DNA of 41,158 nt from Bacillota bacterium (GCA_023389275.1 JAEWEN010000029.1:1-41158), one strand, 5' to 3'; shown: positions 14,014 to 22,809, counted from the stretch's first letter. Translations and numbers: made by a program. The notes: a model not told the origin generated them from the sequence alone.

Positions 14014-14592
14014 ATGGAAAAATCAATTAATAAAGTAACAAAAAGAATGGATAACTGTATTGATTTATTAGAAAGGATTAATGCAAATCTAGAAAACACA
14101 CAGTTAAAGTTAGAAAAAATGGATAGTGAAATAGCTAGAGAAAATATGCAAGATGAAATACTAGATGTGTATGAAGAACTTATAGAAGAGTATATAGGAG
14201 TGTTTTCATTCGAAAATGAAGATATAACCTTACACATTTGGTACAATGGAACAGATGATGAAGAAGAAATAATTATTACAGCTAAAAAGATAGATAATTT
14301 TAGATATAATTTCACGGCTGATAGTGGAAGTGATATATCTAGTGTAAATGTAGTTTTCGATAAAGAAAAAGCTGTATTTCAAAAGACTTACTTTGATGAA
14401 GATGGTGAAGAAGAAGATTATTTAGAGTTTACTTTATATGACCTAGACTTAAAAGAGGCATTAGAATATTTAATGTTATATTCAAGTGTGGTTTTAGAAG
14501 AATATATAGATAATTTTCTAGAAGATAAATTAAGTGTAGATTATCAGATAAGCAAAATTAGACCGCTTACAGGAAGTACTAGGGGGTGCTAG
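14014..14592 (+). CDS. Unknown phage protein with coiled-coil N-terminus
   Basis: A 192-residue protein that I do not recognise. The first 75 residues are predicted coiled coil (DNCIDLLERINANLENTQLKLEKMDSEIA...). The remainder is acidic and beta-rich (DITLHIWYNGTDDEEEIIITAKK) and ends in a helical segment (LKEALEYLMLYSSVVLEEYIDNFL). No catalytic motif or membrane segment is evident. The start at 14014 follows TTGGAGGAATAAAATT, the same ribosome binding site as the preceding gene. The next gene starts two bases after its stop. Confidence 0.7.
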   Translation: MEKSINKVTKRMDNCIDLLERINANLENTQLKLEKMDSEIARENMQDEILDVYEELIEEYIGVFSFENEDITLHIWYNGTDDEEEIIITAKKIDNFRYNFTADSGSDISSVNVVFDKEKAVFQKTYFDEDGEEEDYLEFTLYDLDLKEALEYLMLYSSVVLEEYIDNFLEDKLSVDYQISKIRPLTGSTRGC

Positions 14593-14593
14593 T

Positions 14594-14755
14594 ATGAGTA
14601 TGAAACACTTTATTGTACTAGCTACTATATCATTATTGGGTTATGTGTTTAATATAAATACAGGATTTTTCTTCATATGCTATTTATTATGGCTAGATGC
14701 AAATTATAACCTAACTAAGGTAGAAAAAACTAAAAGAAGTGAAATTAGATTTTAA
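14594..14755 (+). CDS. Small membrane protein
   Basis: A 53-residue protein starting at ATG 14594, with AGGGGGTGC about 5 bases upstream inside the end of the previous gene. Residues 5-36 are hydrophobic, probably two short membrane segments split by NINTG (FIVLATISLLGYVF, then FFFICYLLWL). The tail NLTKVEKTKRSEIRF is basic. The terminator begins at its stop codon. Function unknown; a membrane peptide in a phage accessory region could be an exclusion or signalling factor, but nothing here decides it. Confidence 0.65.
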   Translation: MSMKHFIVLATISLLGYVFNINTGFFFICYLLWLDANYNLTKVEKTKRSEIRF

Positions 14756-14785
14756 AGGATTGGTGAAATACCCAGTCCTTTTTTT
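14755..14785 (+). terminator. Terminator after the small-gene cluster
   Basis: AAGGATTGG (14755-14763) pairs with CCAGTCCTT (14772-14780) with one G-U, followed by a T run. It ends the 13823-14755 cluster. Confidence 0.85.
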
Positions 14786-14841
14786 ATATTAAATGAAATT
14801 TACGGTTAGGCTTTATCCTGAAAAGCGATAGGAGAAATATA

Positions 14842-15462
14842 ATGAGAAACAAGATGAAAGAAGTTAAAGGGAATATTTATGGACTTGGAATTTATGGTTT
14901 AAAGGCAAATGACAAGATGCTTTATATTGGTTCAGGACAGATGAATGATCGAATGTCATCACATCTATATTTTTTAAAGAGAGATCTATATAAAGACACC
15001 AATAAGGAAATTCTTCAGGATTATTACAATATGGGAGAATTAGAGTTTGAAGTACTGCATTTTTCAGAGCATAACTCAGAATATGAAAATATGAGTGTAC
15101 AACAAAAAGAGAGTCTACAAGAAGCATTAGGAACTCTTGAACAACTTTATATAAACTTATATAAGGACACTATATGTAATAAGCAGAAAACCGTTAAGAA
15201 GCATAGCAGTAATAAAAATAAATCTACTACATTTAGAAGAAGAAGGGCAAATATGGGAGCTAATAATCCTAATCGTAAGTATGATGAAAATTTAATAGCA
15301 GAAATACTATGGCTAAAAGAAAATGGCTATAAGCCTAAACAGGTAGAAATTATGTTAGAGAAAAAAGGTGTAGATATAAGTAATACATACATTAGTGCAT
15401 TAGGGGTTAAAAAATGGATTCACTTAGAGCCTAAGAAACCAAATTGGATAAATATAGCATAA
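14842..15462 (+). CDS. GIY-YIG family nuclease-like protein
   Basis: A 206-residue protein with a GIY-YIG-type N-terminal domain (about residues 8-110). NIYGLGIYGL corresponds to the GIY strand and KMLYIGSG to the YIG strand; R and H follow in NDRMSSHLYFLKR, and the conserved late glutamate is plausibly in GTLEQLYINLYKD. The C-terminal region contains a basic stretch (KKHSSNKNKSTTFRRRRANMG) and a helix-turn-helix-like segment (VEIMLEKKGVDISNTYISALGV), as in homing endonucleases. It is free-standing with its own terminator upstream, so it may be a mobile cargo gene. GATAGGAG precedes the ATG. Confidence 0.75.
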   Translation: MRNKMKEVKGNIYGLGIYGLKANDKMLYIGSGQMNDRMSSHLYFLKRDLYKDTNKEILQDYYNMGELEFEVLHFSEHNSEYENMSVQQKESLQEALGTLEQLYINLYKDTICNKQKTVKKHSSNKNKSTTFRRRRANMGANNPNRKYDENLIAEILWLKENGYKPKQVEIMLEKKGVDISNTYISALGVKKWIHLEPKKPNWINIA

Positions 15463-15500
15463 TGAGAATTTATAAACTATCTAAATAGCTGTTAAAAGTA

Positions 15501-15734
15501 GTGCATAAAGATAGAATTCAATATGTTGTAATAAAAAATTATAGCATACTGGATAAAAGATATATCAATATGGTTTTAAAGCCATTGTTTGTAGATATTA
15601 AAAGTAAATATATAATAATTATTAAAAGAGATATTGTCATAATTGATGATAAAGATAAATTTATAAAAGAAATTAGTAATGTATTAAAATATGGAACTAT
15701 AGATACTAAAACAATAAAAGAGATTCTAAGATAA
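15501..15734 (+). CDS. Small hypothetical protein
   Basis: A 77-residue reading frame with GTG start at 15501 and no good ribosome binding site, which lowers confidence. Composition is lysine- and isoleucine-rich with alternating strands (YIIIIKRDIVIIDDKDKFIKEI), compatible with a small alpha-beta protein. It lies 38 bases after the GIY-YIG gene and could be cotranscribed with it. I recognise no family. Confidence 0.45.
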   Translation: MHKDRIQYVVIKNYSILDKRYINMVLKPLFVDIKSKYIIIIKRDIVIIDDKDKFIKEISNVLKYGTIDTKTIKEILR

Positions 15735-15803
15735 ATTTGTAAAAAGGAGAGACAGTAAAAAATATGACTTAATAAATAAAAATTATTATTTGATATATGT
15801 ATT

Positions 15804-15844
15804 AAAAAGTAGAACTTTCGTCGACAAACTGGGTTCTACTTTTT
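15804..15844 (+). terminator. Terminator before the secreted-protein leader
   Basis: AAAAAGTAGAAC (15804-15815) is perfectly complementary to GTTCTACTTTTT (15833-15844), followed by ATTTTTTG. It ends transcription from the GIY-YIG unit. Confidence 0.85.
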
Positions 15845-16120
15845 ATTTTTTGTCTAAATGAAAGTGATTTTACTATATTGGTGTTTCGCTACCAATAAAT
15901 GCGATCTATTGTACTTGAATGTTTAACCTCCGATGGATGTACGGGGTTATAAAAATGTAGAATGTCATCCAGATAAGGGGCTTGAAATATAGTCCCTTGT
16001 TTATAGAATGTAAAATATATATATAAATGTAAAATTAAAGAAGGAATTTCCGTGTAAAGTGTAGAATGACAGATTAGGTCTAGAAAACTAGATGACAATT
16101 TATATGGGGGGTAAATAGAA
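15845..16120 (+). other. Leader of the secreted-protein gene
   Basis: No gene is supported here. It contains a hairpin with stem TATTGGT/ACCAATA around GTTTCGCT near 15878-15899, followed by AATGCGA, which faintly recalls the pseudoknot elements. A second hairpin, AAGGGGC/GTCCCTT, lies near 15975-15998. The word TGTAGAATG occurs twice (about 15955 and 16068). The long untranslated leader suggests post-transcriptional control of the next gene. Confidence 0.45.
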
Positions 16121-17737
16121 ATGTTAAGGAAAAAAATTATATGTACTTGTATGACAACAACTTTGATTTTAGCTGCAATAGCACCAGTTCTGAGTGATAA
16201 TGTAAGTATTGTTTATGCTGCTGAATCAAAGGCTTTAAGAGATGCAAAAGCTAAAATAAGCCACTTAACAAATTCACTTAAAACAAACTATCTAGGAATT
16301 AAAAATCAGGCTACATGGGAATTATACATAAAACAAGCTAGAGAATTAATTAAAAAAATTCCTAACTCTGAAAAGAGTCAAAGAAATGCTTTAACAGTAG
16401 AAGTAAATAAAGATGAAGCATTAGTAAACGCACTATCTAGAATTAATCAAGTTGAAAAATCAATAACTCCTAAATCAGAAGGGGGATATGGTAACTATTT
16501 AGGCATCAAAAATGCAGAAACTTGGAGAGAGTATCTAAGACTTGCTGAAAGTGATTTAGAAAAAGTAGATAAAACTATATTTCAAAAGCAATATGATGAA
16601 TTGATAGGAAGAAAAAATAAAGTTTCTGAGATTGTCAAAAAGATAGAAGATGAATTTCAAGTTGAGTATGACAGAGTAGTTAAATTATATGAAGAAGCAA
16701 AATCAAATAATGATATATCCAAGGCTAAAAAGGCACTTATTGAAGCAGAGAAGCTTGGTACTTGCGATAGAAGTGATGCTTTAGAAAAAGAAATTAAAAA
16801 ATTCATTAGTGAAGATAATAGTTCTAATGTAATCAAAAACAATGAATATGTTGCAAAAGATGAGGATGGAAGAGAATTATATAAACTCAAAATAAATAAA
16901 ATTACTACTATGGCTGAAAGAAATGAATATTCTAAATTAAATCCTAAACAAGTTTTATTAATTGATTATACTTATACAAATATAAACTATAAAGAGGATT
17001 TATTTATTTCTTCAAATAGTTTTAAAGTAGTAGATTCTAATAATAAATTAGGATATACATATCCTAATTCTGTTACAAAATATCCTGATAAAGTGCCGGC
17101 AGGAGTTACATGTGATGGGCAGGTTGTATTTGGAGTAGATAATGTTAGTAGCAAGATAAAATTATATTTTGAACATTATTTCAGTAAAGGAAATGCAATT
17201 TTTGAAGTACCAATAGATGATAGTGCAGATCAAGGGGAAGATAAAGTAGTTAGAGATTTAGATAAATTTTATAATTCACTACCAAGTAATGAGGTTGCTA
17301 GATATAAGAAAGCCATAGAAGAAACGGAAGCTGATGAGATAAAAGTAAATGATATTGGCAGAGTTAAAGACACTATTTTTGATGTAGATTTAATCTTTAA
17401 GGACAAAGATGGAGACAGTAAAATCAAATTGTATTATAGTAAAAATTTAGGTAGAGATGTAACTATAATAAGAAATAGTTATAGCTCCGAAAAAAATACC
17501 AAAGATTATTCAACACAAATAAACAAAGTATGTGATACTATATTTGAAGATGAAAATTATATTGATATTTTAAATAAGTATGATGCTTGGTTAAATAATA
17601 CATATATAGATAATAAAGATAGGTATTATGATAAAAATGTTGTTAATATTATTGATCGATATACAGTTATAGCTTCAATAACAAGTAATAGATTGGGAAT
17701 AAAAGAAATGCTTAGCCTAAGACAGGACATTAAATAA
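16121..17737 (+). CDS. Secreted protein of unknown function (moron candidate)
   Basis: A 538-residue protein with a Sec signal peptide: KK near the N-terminus, a hydrophobic core (TTTLILAAIAPVL) and a probable cleavage site after VYA at about residue 33. Two similar segments, NYLGIKNQATWELYIK (56-71) and NYLGIKNAETWREYLR (125-140), form a repeat in a helical N-terminal half. Residues 240-365 are beta-rich (VLLIDYTYTNINYKEDLFISS), resembling DUF4352-type extracellular domains by pattern only. There is no LPXTG or membrane anchor. It sits between terminators among accessory genes rather than with virion genes, so it may change the lysogen's surface or surroundings. Preceded by ATGGGGGGTAAATAG. 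Confidence 0.75.
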   Translation: MLRKKIICTCMTTTLILAAIAPVLSDNVSIVYAAESKALRDAKAKISHLTNSLKTNYLGIKNQATWELYIKQARELIKKIPNSEKSQRNALTVEVNKDEALVNALSRINQVEKSITPKSEGGYGNYLGIKNAETWREYLRLAESDLEKVDKTIFQKQYDELIGRKNKVSEIVKKIEDEFQVEYDRVVKLYEEAKSNNDISKAKKALIEAEKLGTCDRSDALEKEIKKFISEDNSSNVIKNNEYVAKDEDGRELYKLKINKITTMAERNEYSKLNPKQVLLIDYTYTNINYKEDLFISSNSFKVVDSNNKLGYTYPNSVTKYPDKVPAGVTCDGQVVFGVDNVSSKIKLYFEHYFSKGNAIFEVPIDDSADQGEDKVVRDLDKFYNSLPSNEVARYKKAIEETEADEIKVNDIGRVKDTIFDVDLIFKDKDGDSKIKLYYSKNLGRDVTIIRNSYSSEKNTKDYSTQINKVCDTIFEDENYIDILNKYDAWLNNTYIDNKDRYYDKNVVNIIDRYTVIASITSNRLGIKEMLSLRQDIK

Positions 17738-17753
17738 TCTAATAAACAAACTT

Positions 17754-17780
17754 AAGACAGGGATTTATTCTCTGTCTTTT
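17754..17780 (+). terminator. Terminator after the secreted-protein gene
   Basis: AAGACAG (17754-17760) pairs with CTGTCTT (17772-17778), followed by TTATT. It separates the cargo gene from the packaging region. Confidence 0.75.
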
Positions 17781-17860
17781 ATTATGTTTTATTTTAAAAT
17801 ATGAATTTAATTATATAGTGATAAGGTAGTTGTAGAAATATATGAAAGGTGGAATGTAGC

Positions 17861-18097
17861 TTGAGTAAATACACTTATACAGTAGTAAATAAAGAAGGGT
17901 TTATGGATTATTGTAATGCTAATAAAGATAATATATTTTATAAAGATAGCAATAGATATGAGACGATGTGGAAAGAGTTAAGTCGAGGATATAACATACT
18001 TATAATGGAGTGGATAGATAATAAGTTTTATCAATTCTATAGTGTACCCAAATCTATAGAACTTCTAGGAAAGCAGTATAACTATGGCAATGTATAG
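17861..18097 (+). CDS. Small phage protein, unknown
   Basis: A 78-residue protein with the start taken as TTG 17861, because AAAGGTGG lies 8 bases upstream; an in-frame GTG at 17849 overlaps that site. The sequence begins SKYTYTVVNKEGFMDY and contains ETMWKELSRGYNILIMEWIDNKFYQFYSV, with many aromatic residues. I recognise no family. Its end overlaps the HNH gene start by 14 bases, so the two are translationally linked and it may belong to the packaging module. Confidence 0.65.
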   Translation: MSKYTYTVVNKEGFMDYCNANKDNIFYKDSNRYETMWKELSRGYNILIMEWIDNKFYQFYSVPKSIELLGKQYNYGNV

Positions 18098-18515
18098 GCT
18101 ATGTACTGTATGTAAATGTAAGGTAGAGTATGGTAAGAGATGTGAATGTGAGATAAACAAAAGGAAAGAAAGTTATAGAGAATATAAAAGAAATAGAAAT
18201 GATAAAGATGAACAAAAGTTTTATAGTAGTAAAGTTTGGATAGATTGTAGAGATGTATGTGTTAGGAATTTCTATGGACTGGATATTATAGAGCTGTTAG
18301 TACATAGGAGAGTAGTAGCTGGTGAGATAGTGCATCATATAGTTGAAACAAAAGAAGATTGGACTAAAAGATTAGACATTGATAATTTAATTTATTTAAC
18401 TAAAGAGAATCATAACAGGATACATAGTATGTATAGTAAAAGTAAAAAAGATAAAGAGATAATGCAAAAGAGTTTAAGAGAGTTGATAGAAATATTCAAT
18501 AGTGAATATAGATAA
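18084..18515 (+). CDS. HNH endonuclease next to terminase
   Basis: A 143-residue HNH nuclease. C7 and C10 (CTVC) with C20 and C22 (CEC) form a possible zinc knuckle. The beta-beta-alpha metal motif follows as GEIVHHIVE (H84-H85), then NLIYLTKENHNRIHS with N101, H110 and H114. HNH proteins encoded directly beside terminase are known in cos-type phages to assist terminase in genome cleavage; that role fits the neighbouring terS-terL and the GC-rich spot at 18571-18595. The start overlaps the preceding gene; ATG 18084 or ATG 18090 are both possible. Confidence 0.88.
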   Translation: MAMYRLCTVCKCKVEYGKRCECEINKRKESYREYKRNRNDKDEQKFYSSKVWIDCRDVCVRNFYGLDIIELLVHRRVVAGEIVHHIVETKEDWTKRLDIDNLIYLTKENHNRIHSMYSKSKKDKEIMQKSLRELIEIFNSEYR

Positions 18516-18570
18516 TTATTTATTTTGTATATGGGGGAGTGCAAAAAGTTTGAGAAGGATTTATGAAAAG

Positions 18571-18595
18571 TCCGTGGTCGCCTCTCGGTAAAGCG
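18571..18595. other. Candidate cos site
   Basis: A 25-base GC-rich island (16 of 25 G/C) in otherwise A/T-rich DNA, between the HNH and small terminase genes. It contains CCGTGGTCGCCTCTCGG, with CCG/CGG ends and TCGC/GCGA as partial inverted repeats. Position between HNH and terS is where cos lies in many HK97-like phages. Confidence 0.45.
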
Positions 18596-18634
18596 AAATT
18601 CCCAAAATGAAAATATTAGAAGGTAGGTGAAATT

Positions 18635-19096
18635 ATGGCTAGGCCTTGTAAGGCTATAGGAACACAAAGCAGACATAATACCAAAGAAGAAATACAAGCA
18701 AGACAAGAACAAGAGCAAAAGCTAAAGGGGGCTAGTGATAAAATTAAGCCACCTAAATATTTAAACAAATCACAAAAGAAAATTTTTAAGTACATAGTAC
18801 AAGAATTAGAGGCAAGTGAAATACTCAGTAATTTAGATATTTATGTATTAACTACTTGTAGCATAGCTATAGATAGACTAGAAGAAATAGAAACGAAATT
18901 TAATCAAGATATAGAGAATTTAAAGGATAAGGATTTGATAAAAGCTAAGGATATTTATACTAAAGATTTATATAGATGTTGTAATGAGCTTTCACTATCT
19001 CCACAGAGTAGGGCTAAATTAGGAAACTTAAATGTACAAGCTAAAGCAAATGAAGAAGATCCTTTACTAAAAGCTTTAAAGGGTGTTGATTTATAA
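18635..19096 (+). CDS. terS: Terminase small subunit, P27 family
   Basis: A 153-residue DNA-recognition subunit of the packaging motor. The P27-type pattern is present: an N-terminal MARPCKAIGTQSRH and basic tail, then PPKYLNKSQKKIFKYIVQELEASEILSNLDIYVLTTCSIAIDRL, and LSPQSRAKLGNLN near the end. Small subunits bind the pac or cos region and hand DNA to TerL. The ATG is preceded by AGGTAGGTGAAATT, and its stop shares a base with the TerL start. Confidence 0.9.
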   Translation: MARPCKAIGTQSRHNTKEEIQARQEQEQKLKGASDKIKPPKYLNKSQKKIFKYIVQELEASEILSNLDIYVLTTCSIAIDRLEEIETKFNQDIENLKDKDLIKAKDIYTKDLYRCCNELSLSPQSRAKLGNLNVQAKANEEDPLLKALKGVDL

Positions 19097-20775
19097 TGTT
19101 ATTACTGGATAAAGCTTTAAAATACTGTAAAGATGTAGTAGAAGGTAGGGAAATTACAACAGAAGAAGTAATATTACAGTGTAAAATATTCTTAGAGGAC
19201 TATGAGAACAATCAATATTTAGATGAATTTGAATATTATTTTGATAAAAATAAACTGAAAATTATAAATAATCTATTAAAATTATTTAATTTTGCAACTG
19301 GTTTTGTATCAGGAAAGAATGTATTACAGGGTTTGGAAGGTTTCCAAGCTTTATTTTTATGTGCAATTTTCGGTTGGCGATTTAAAGAGGACAGTAGAAA
19401 ATTTAGATATAGAGATGCAGTATTATTTATTCCAAGAAAAAATGCAAAGACATTTCTAACAGCTATAGTATTAATTTTATTAATGTTAACTGAAGATGAT
19501 TATAATGAATTTTATTCTATATGTTTAGATAGGGAGCTTGCTGGAGAAGTTAAAAAGGCAATGACACAGATTATAAATGCTAGTCCTGCAATATCTAAGC
19601 ATTTTAAGATAAGTAGGCAATTAAGTGGAAAAATAGAATGTAAAATTACTAATAGTTATTATCAAGCCAGAACAGCAGAAGCAGATAAAAATAATAGTAT
19701 TCGTCCTTCAGTATTTATAGCAGATGAAGTTGGAGCATTTAGAGATAATAAAAACATACAAGCTATGAGAAGTGGACAATTATCTGTAAGAAATCCATTA
19801 TCAATAAAAATAACAACTGCTTACAGTAATAGTGATTCAGTTATGCTTGAGGAGATTGAATATGATAAAAGTGTTTTAAATGGAGTAGTTAAAAATGATA
19901 GGTTATTTACACTTTTATATTATTGCAGCAGAGAAGAAGCGTGGACAGATGAAGGTATGTATAAAGCTAATCCTTTGAGAGTTGTAGAAAACTATAAGGA
20001 AATTAGGGATACAAGAGAAATTGCAAAAATTAAAACAAGTGAGCAGGAAGAATATTTAACTAAACATATGAATATATTCCTTCAAGATAATGAACTTAAT
20101 AAATATATTGATATTAAATACTGGAAAAAGTGTGCAGTAGATACTATAGATTTTAAGGGGAAAGATGTTGTAGTTGGAGTAGATTTATCCGTTACAACAG
20201 ACCTTACAGCAGTTTCTATTATGTATAGAGAAGGAAAAAATATATATTGTAAATCTCACGGTTTTTTGCCATCTGGAAATCTAGCTGAACGTAGGGAAAG
20301 AATAGATTATAGAAAATATGAAAAGCTTGGTTATTGTACTATACATAAAGGAATGACGGTTAATTATACTTTAGTAGAAGAATATATAAGAAGTATAGAA
20401 GAAATTTATAATTGCACAATTAAATATATAGTAACAGATCCAACGAATGCGAGAGAAATGATGGAACGCTTGGAATATGACTATGATGTTGTATTGCTTA
20501 AGCAAACTTATACTTACCTGAGTGCAGCTACAAAGGAATTTAGGAAAAAAATTTATGATGAGGAAGTATTCTATGAGAAAAATGAATTGTTGGATTGGAA
20601 TATGCAAAATGCTATTACTACAAAAGGCAAGGCTGACGATGAAATGTTGGCTAAAGAAAATAAAAATAAGCAAAGGATAGATATGGTTGCAGTATTAATA
20701 TTTGCATTTACAGAATTGATAATTGAAGATGATGGTTATAGTAGCATACAGGCACTACTTGAAACAGATTGGTAG
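19096..20775 (+). CDS. terL: Terminase large subunit
   Basis: A 559-residue packaging ATPase-nuclease. The Walker A-like motif is PRKNAKT (113-119), Walker B is VFIADE (206-211), and the coupling segment follows as KITTAYSNS. The nuclease domain begins at VVVGVDLSVTTDL (D363), has YIVTDPTNA in the middle and ends with ADDEMLAKENKNKQRIDMVAVLIFA. This is the HK97/P27-partner type of TerL. The ATG overlaps the terS stop codon by one base. Confidence 0.95.
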   Translation: MLLLDKALKYCKDVVEGREITTEEVILQCKIFLEDYENNQYLDEFEYYFDKNKLKIINNLLKLFNFATGFVSGKNVLQGLEGFQALFLCAIFGWRFKEDSRKFRYRDAVLFIPRKNAKTFLTAIVLILLMLTEDDYNEFYSICLDRELAGEVKKAMTQIINASPAISKHFKISRQLSGKIECKITNSYYQARTAEADKNNSIRPSVFIADEVGAFRDNKNIQAMRSGQLSVRNPLSIKITTAYSNSDSVMLEEIEYDKSVLNGVVKNDRLFTLLYYCSREEAWTDEGMYKANPLRVVENYKEIRDTREIAKIKTSEQEEYLTKHMNIFLQDNELNKYIDIKYWKKCAVDTIDFKGKDVVVGVDLSVTTDLTAVSIMYREGKNIYCKSHGFLPSGNLAERRERIDYRKYEKLGYCTIHKGMTVNYTLVEEYIRSIEEIYNCTIKYIVTDPTNAREMMERLEYDYDVVLLKQTYTYLSAATKEFRKKIYDEEVFYEKNELLDWNMQNAITTKGKADDEMLAKENKNKQRIDMVAVLIFAFTELIIEDDGYSSIQALLETDW

Positions 20776-20783
20776 GTGAAAAA

Positions 20784-20972
20784 GTGAAGAATTTAATAAA
20801 AAAGATTAAGAAGAAGCTGAGTAACAAGATATTTCTAGCAAATATTTTAACATACTTAGCTTTTATTATTATATTTACAAATACATTGTTTTTAAATGTA
20901 TATATAGCATTTTATGTATTGTCAGCAATATTATTACTACCAGTAGCATTAATAATTAAAAATAGGAGGTGA
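20784..20972 (+). CDS. Small membrane protein between TerL and portal
   Basis: A 62-residue protein with two hydrophobic segments (IFLANILTYLAFIIIFTNTLFL and VYIAFYVLSAILLLPVALII) after a basic N-terminus (NLIKKIKKKL). I use GTG 20784 because TAGGTGAAAAA precedes it at a good distance; an in-frame TTG at 20769 overlaps terL. Short two-pass membrane proteins often occupy this slot in HK97-like phages of Firmicutes; their role is unknown. Confidence 0.65.
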   Translation: MKNLIKKIKKKLSNKIFLANILTYLAFIIIFTNTLFLNVYIAFYVLSAILLLPVALIIKNRR

Positions 20973-20978
20973 TAGAAT

Positions 20979-22208
20979 TTGTGGAATTTATTAGAGGAAA
21001 GAATTGTTCTGAAGGACTTAGATAAATACACGTGGACAGATGTTAGTATGCTAGGACAAAGTGGAAATCTAAATGATATAGAACTTAAGGAAAGTACATA
21101 CTTTACTTGCTTAAAGATAATATCTGAAAGTATAGCAAAGTGTCCTTTAATCCTTAAAAAAGAAACTGAAACAGGAGAAAAAGTAGCAAAAGAACACTAT
21201 CTATATGAGAAATTAAGACTAAGACCTAATGAGTATATGTCTAGTATAGATTTTTTAAAAGCAGTTGTAGCTACTTATAAGCACGAAGGAGTTGCAGGTA
21301 TTTATATAGATAGAAATAAAAATGGTAAAATAAAAGACCTATATCCAGCAAAAGTCGAAAAAATCACTATAGATGATGTAGGACTTATTAAGTCTAATAA
21401 AAAGAATAAGATTTTGGTTGAATTTGATGTTTGCGGAGAGAAAGATGAATGTTTATATAAAGATATTATTATTTTAAAAGATTTTACTCTAGATGGCATA
21501 AACACAAAGGCTACTAAAGATTTATTAAAGCAAAATATAAATACAAATATAAAAAGTGGAAATTATCTAAATCAGTTATTTGATAATGGACTTACTAATA
21601 AATTAGTTGTGCAAATGGTTTCCGATATTAAAGAGGAAAAAGAAGTTAAAAAAATACAAGAAAAGTTTAATAGACTTTATTCTACGAATGGGCGAGTATT
21701 TACTGTCCCAAGTGGATTTAATTTGCAGCCTTTAAATTTATCTCTAGCTGATGCTCAGTTTGAACAAATCAAAAGAATGAGTATACAACAAATAGCAAGC
21801 AGTTTTGGCATAAAAATGAGTCAGCTAGGGGATTTAAAAGATACTAATAATAATAGTTTAGAGCAACAGAATATATCTTTTTTAGTAGATACATTGTTAA
21901 TTATTTTCGAGGCTATAGAGCAAGAGATGGACTATAAATTGTTAACTGAAAAGGAAAGGCTACAAGGTTATAAAATAAGATTTAATACTAACGTAATGTT
22001 AAGGACAGATGCAAAAACACAAGCTGAGATTTTAACAACATATTTAAGACATGGAACATACACAATAAATGACACTAGAGAAATCTTAGGAAAGGAAAAG
22101 ATAGATGGTGCAGATGATATTTTAGTAGCATCTGGAACTTATAAACTTAAAGATTTATCAGCTATTACACTTTCAAAGAAGGGAGGTGATAATAGTGGAC
22201 AAGAATAA
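20979..22208 (+). CDS. Portal protein, HK97 family
   Basis: A 409-residue portal protein, which forms the dodecameric ring through which DNA enters and leaves the head. Family signatures include TYFTCLKIISESIAKCPLILKK, LYEKLRLRPNEYMSSIDFLKAVV, and the wing/clip part FTVPSGFNLQPLNLSLADAQFEQIKRMSIQQIASSFGIKMSQLGD. The start is TTG 20979, with AGGAGGTGATAG upstream. It overlaps the protease gene by 14 bases. Confidence 0.94.
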   Translation: MWNLLEERIVLKDLDKYTWTDVSMLGQSGNLNDIELKESTYFTCLKIISESIAKCPLILKKETETGEKVAKEHYLYEKLRLRPNEYMSSIDFLKAVVATYKHEGVAGIYIDRNKNGKIKDLYPAKVEKITIDDVGLIKSNKKNKILVEFDVCGEKDECLYKDIIILKDFTLDGINTKATKDLLKQNINTNIKSGNYLNQLFDNGLTNKLVVQMVSDIKEEKEVKKIQEKFNRLYSTNGRVFTVPSGFNLQPLNLSLADAQFEQIKRMSIQQIASSFGIKMSQLGDLKDTNNNSLEQQNISFLVDTLLIIFEAIEQEMDYKLLTEKERLQGYKIRFNTNVMLRTDAKTQAEILTTYLRHGTYTINDTREILGKEKIDGADDILVASGTYKLKDLSAITLSKKGGDNSGQE

Positions 22209-22809
22209 GGAATTTAGAAGTATAGATAAATTTGAAATAAGAGAAATTGAAGAGCAAGAAAATGAACTTGTATTGGAGGGTTATATTGCTAAATTTAACA
22301 AAGAAACAGAATTATTTGAAGGATTTATTGAAAAGATTGATAGAAATGCTTTTAGTGATACTTTAAGTGATGGACACAACATTTTCTTAGTATATCACCA
22401 TGATATGTCAAAGGTTCTAGCTAGTACAAGAAACAAAACACTTGAACTTTATACAGATGAAATAGGTTTAAGATTTAAAGCTACTATTAATAAAAATCTA
22501 AGCTATGCTAAAGATACATATGAACTTGTTAAAAGCGGTGAATGTAGGGGTTGTAGTTTTGGATTCTATTGTTTAGAAGAAGATATAAATTACAATTCTG
22601 AAACAGATATTATTACTAGAACTTTACTTAAAGTAGAAATGTTAGAAGGTACTATAACACCGATTCCAGCCTATAATGACACCACAGTTAGTGCTAGAAT
22701 GAGTGAAATTAAACAGGAAGAGTTAAGAAAAATTAATGAGGTTAAAGATTTAGAAGAACTTAAAAAAGATATTGAATTAATAGAAATAGAGAATGAACTA
22801 CTTTTATAG
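22195..22809 (+). CDS. Prohead maturation protease, HK97 family (S78)
   Basis: A 204-residue serine protease that cleaves capsid scaffold sequence during head maturation. The order LVLEGYIAKFN, VYHHDMSKVLAST (catalytic histidine region) and GECRGCSFGFY (catalytic serine region) identifies it, followed by TITPIPAYNDTTVSARM. I use GTG 22195, which has GGGAGGTGAT 8 bases upstream; an upstream in-frame GTG at 22186 lies within that site. Located between portal and capsid as usual. Confidence 0.93.
   Translation: MDKNKEFRSIDKFEIREIEEQENELVLEGYIAKFNKETELFEGFIEKIDRNAFSDTLSDGHNIFLVYHHDMSKVLASTRNKTLELYTDEIGLRFKATINKNLSYAKDTYELVKSGECRGCSFGFYCLEEDINYNSETDIITRTLLKVEMLEGTITPIPAYNDTTVSARMSEIKQEELRKINEVKDLEELKKDIELIEIENELLL

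Noticed and set aside
15878..15899. Fourth copy of the pseudoknot element
   Set aside because: It has a short stem with TTTCGCT in the loop and AATG after it, but lacks the GAAATGGTGA tail and the second stem, so I treat it only as a hairpin.
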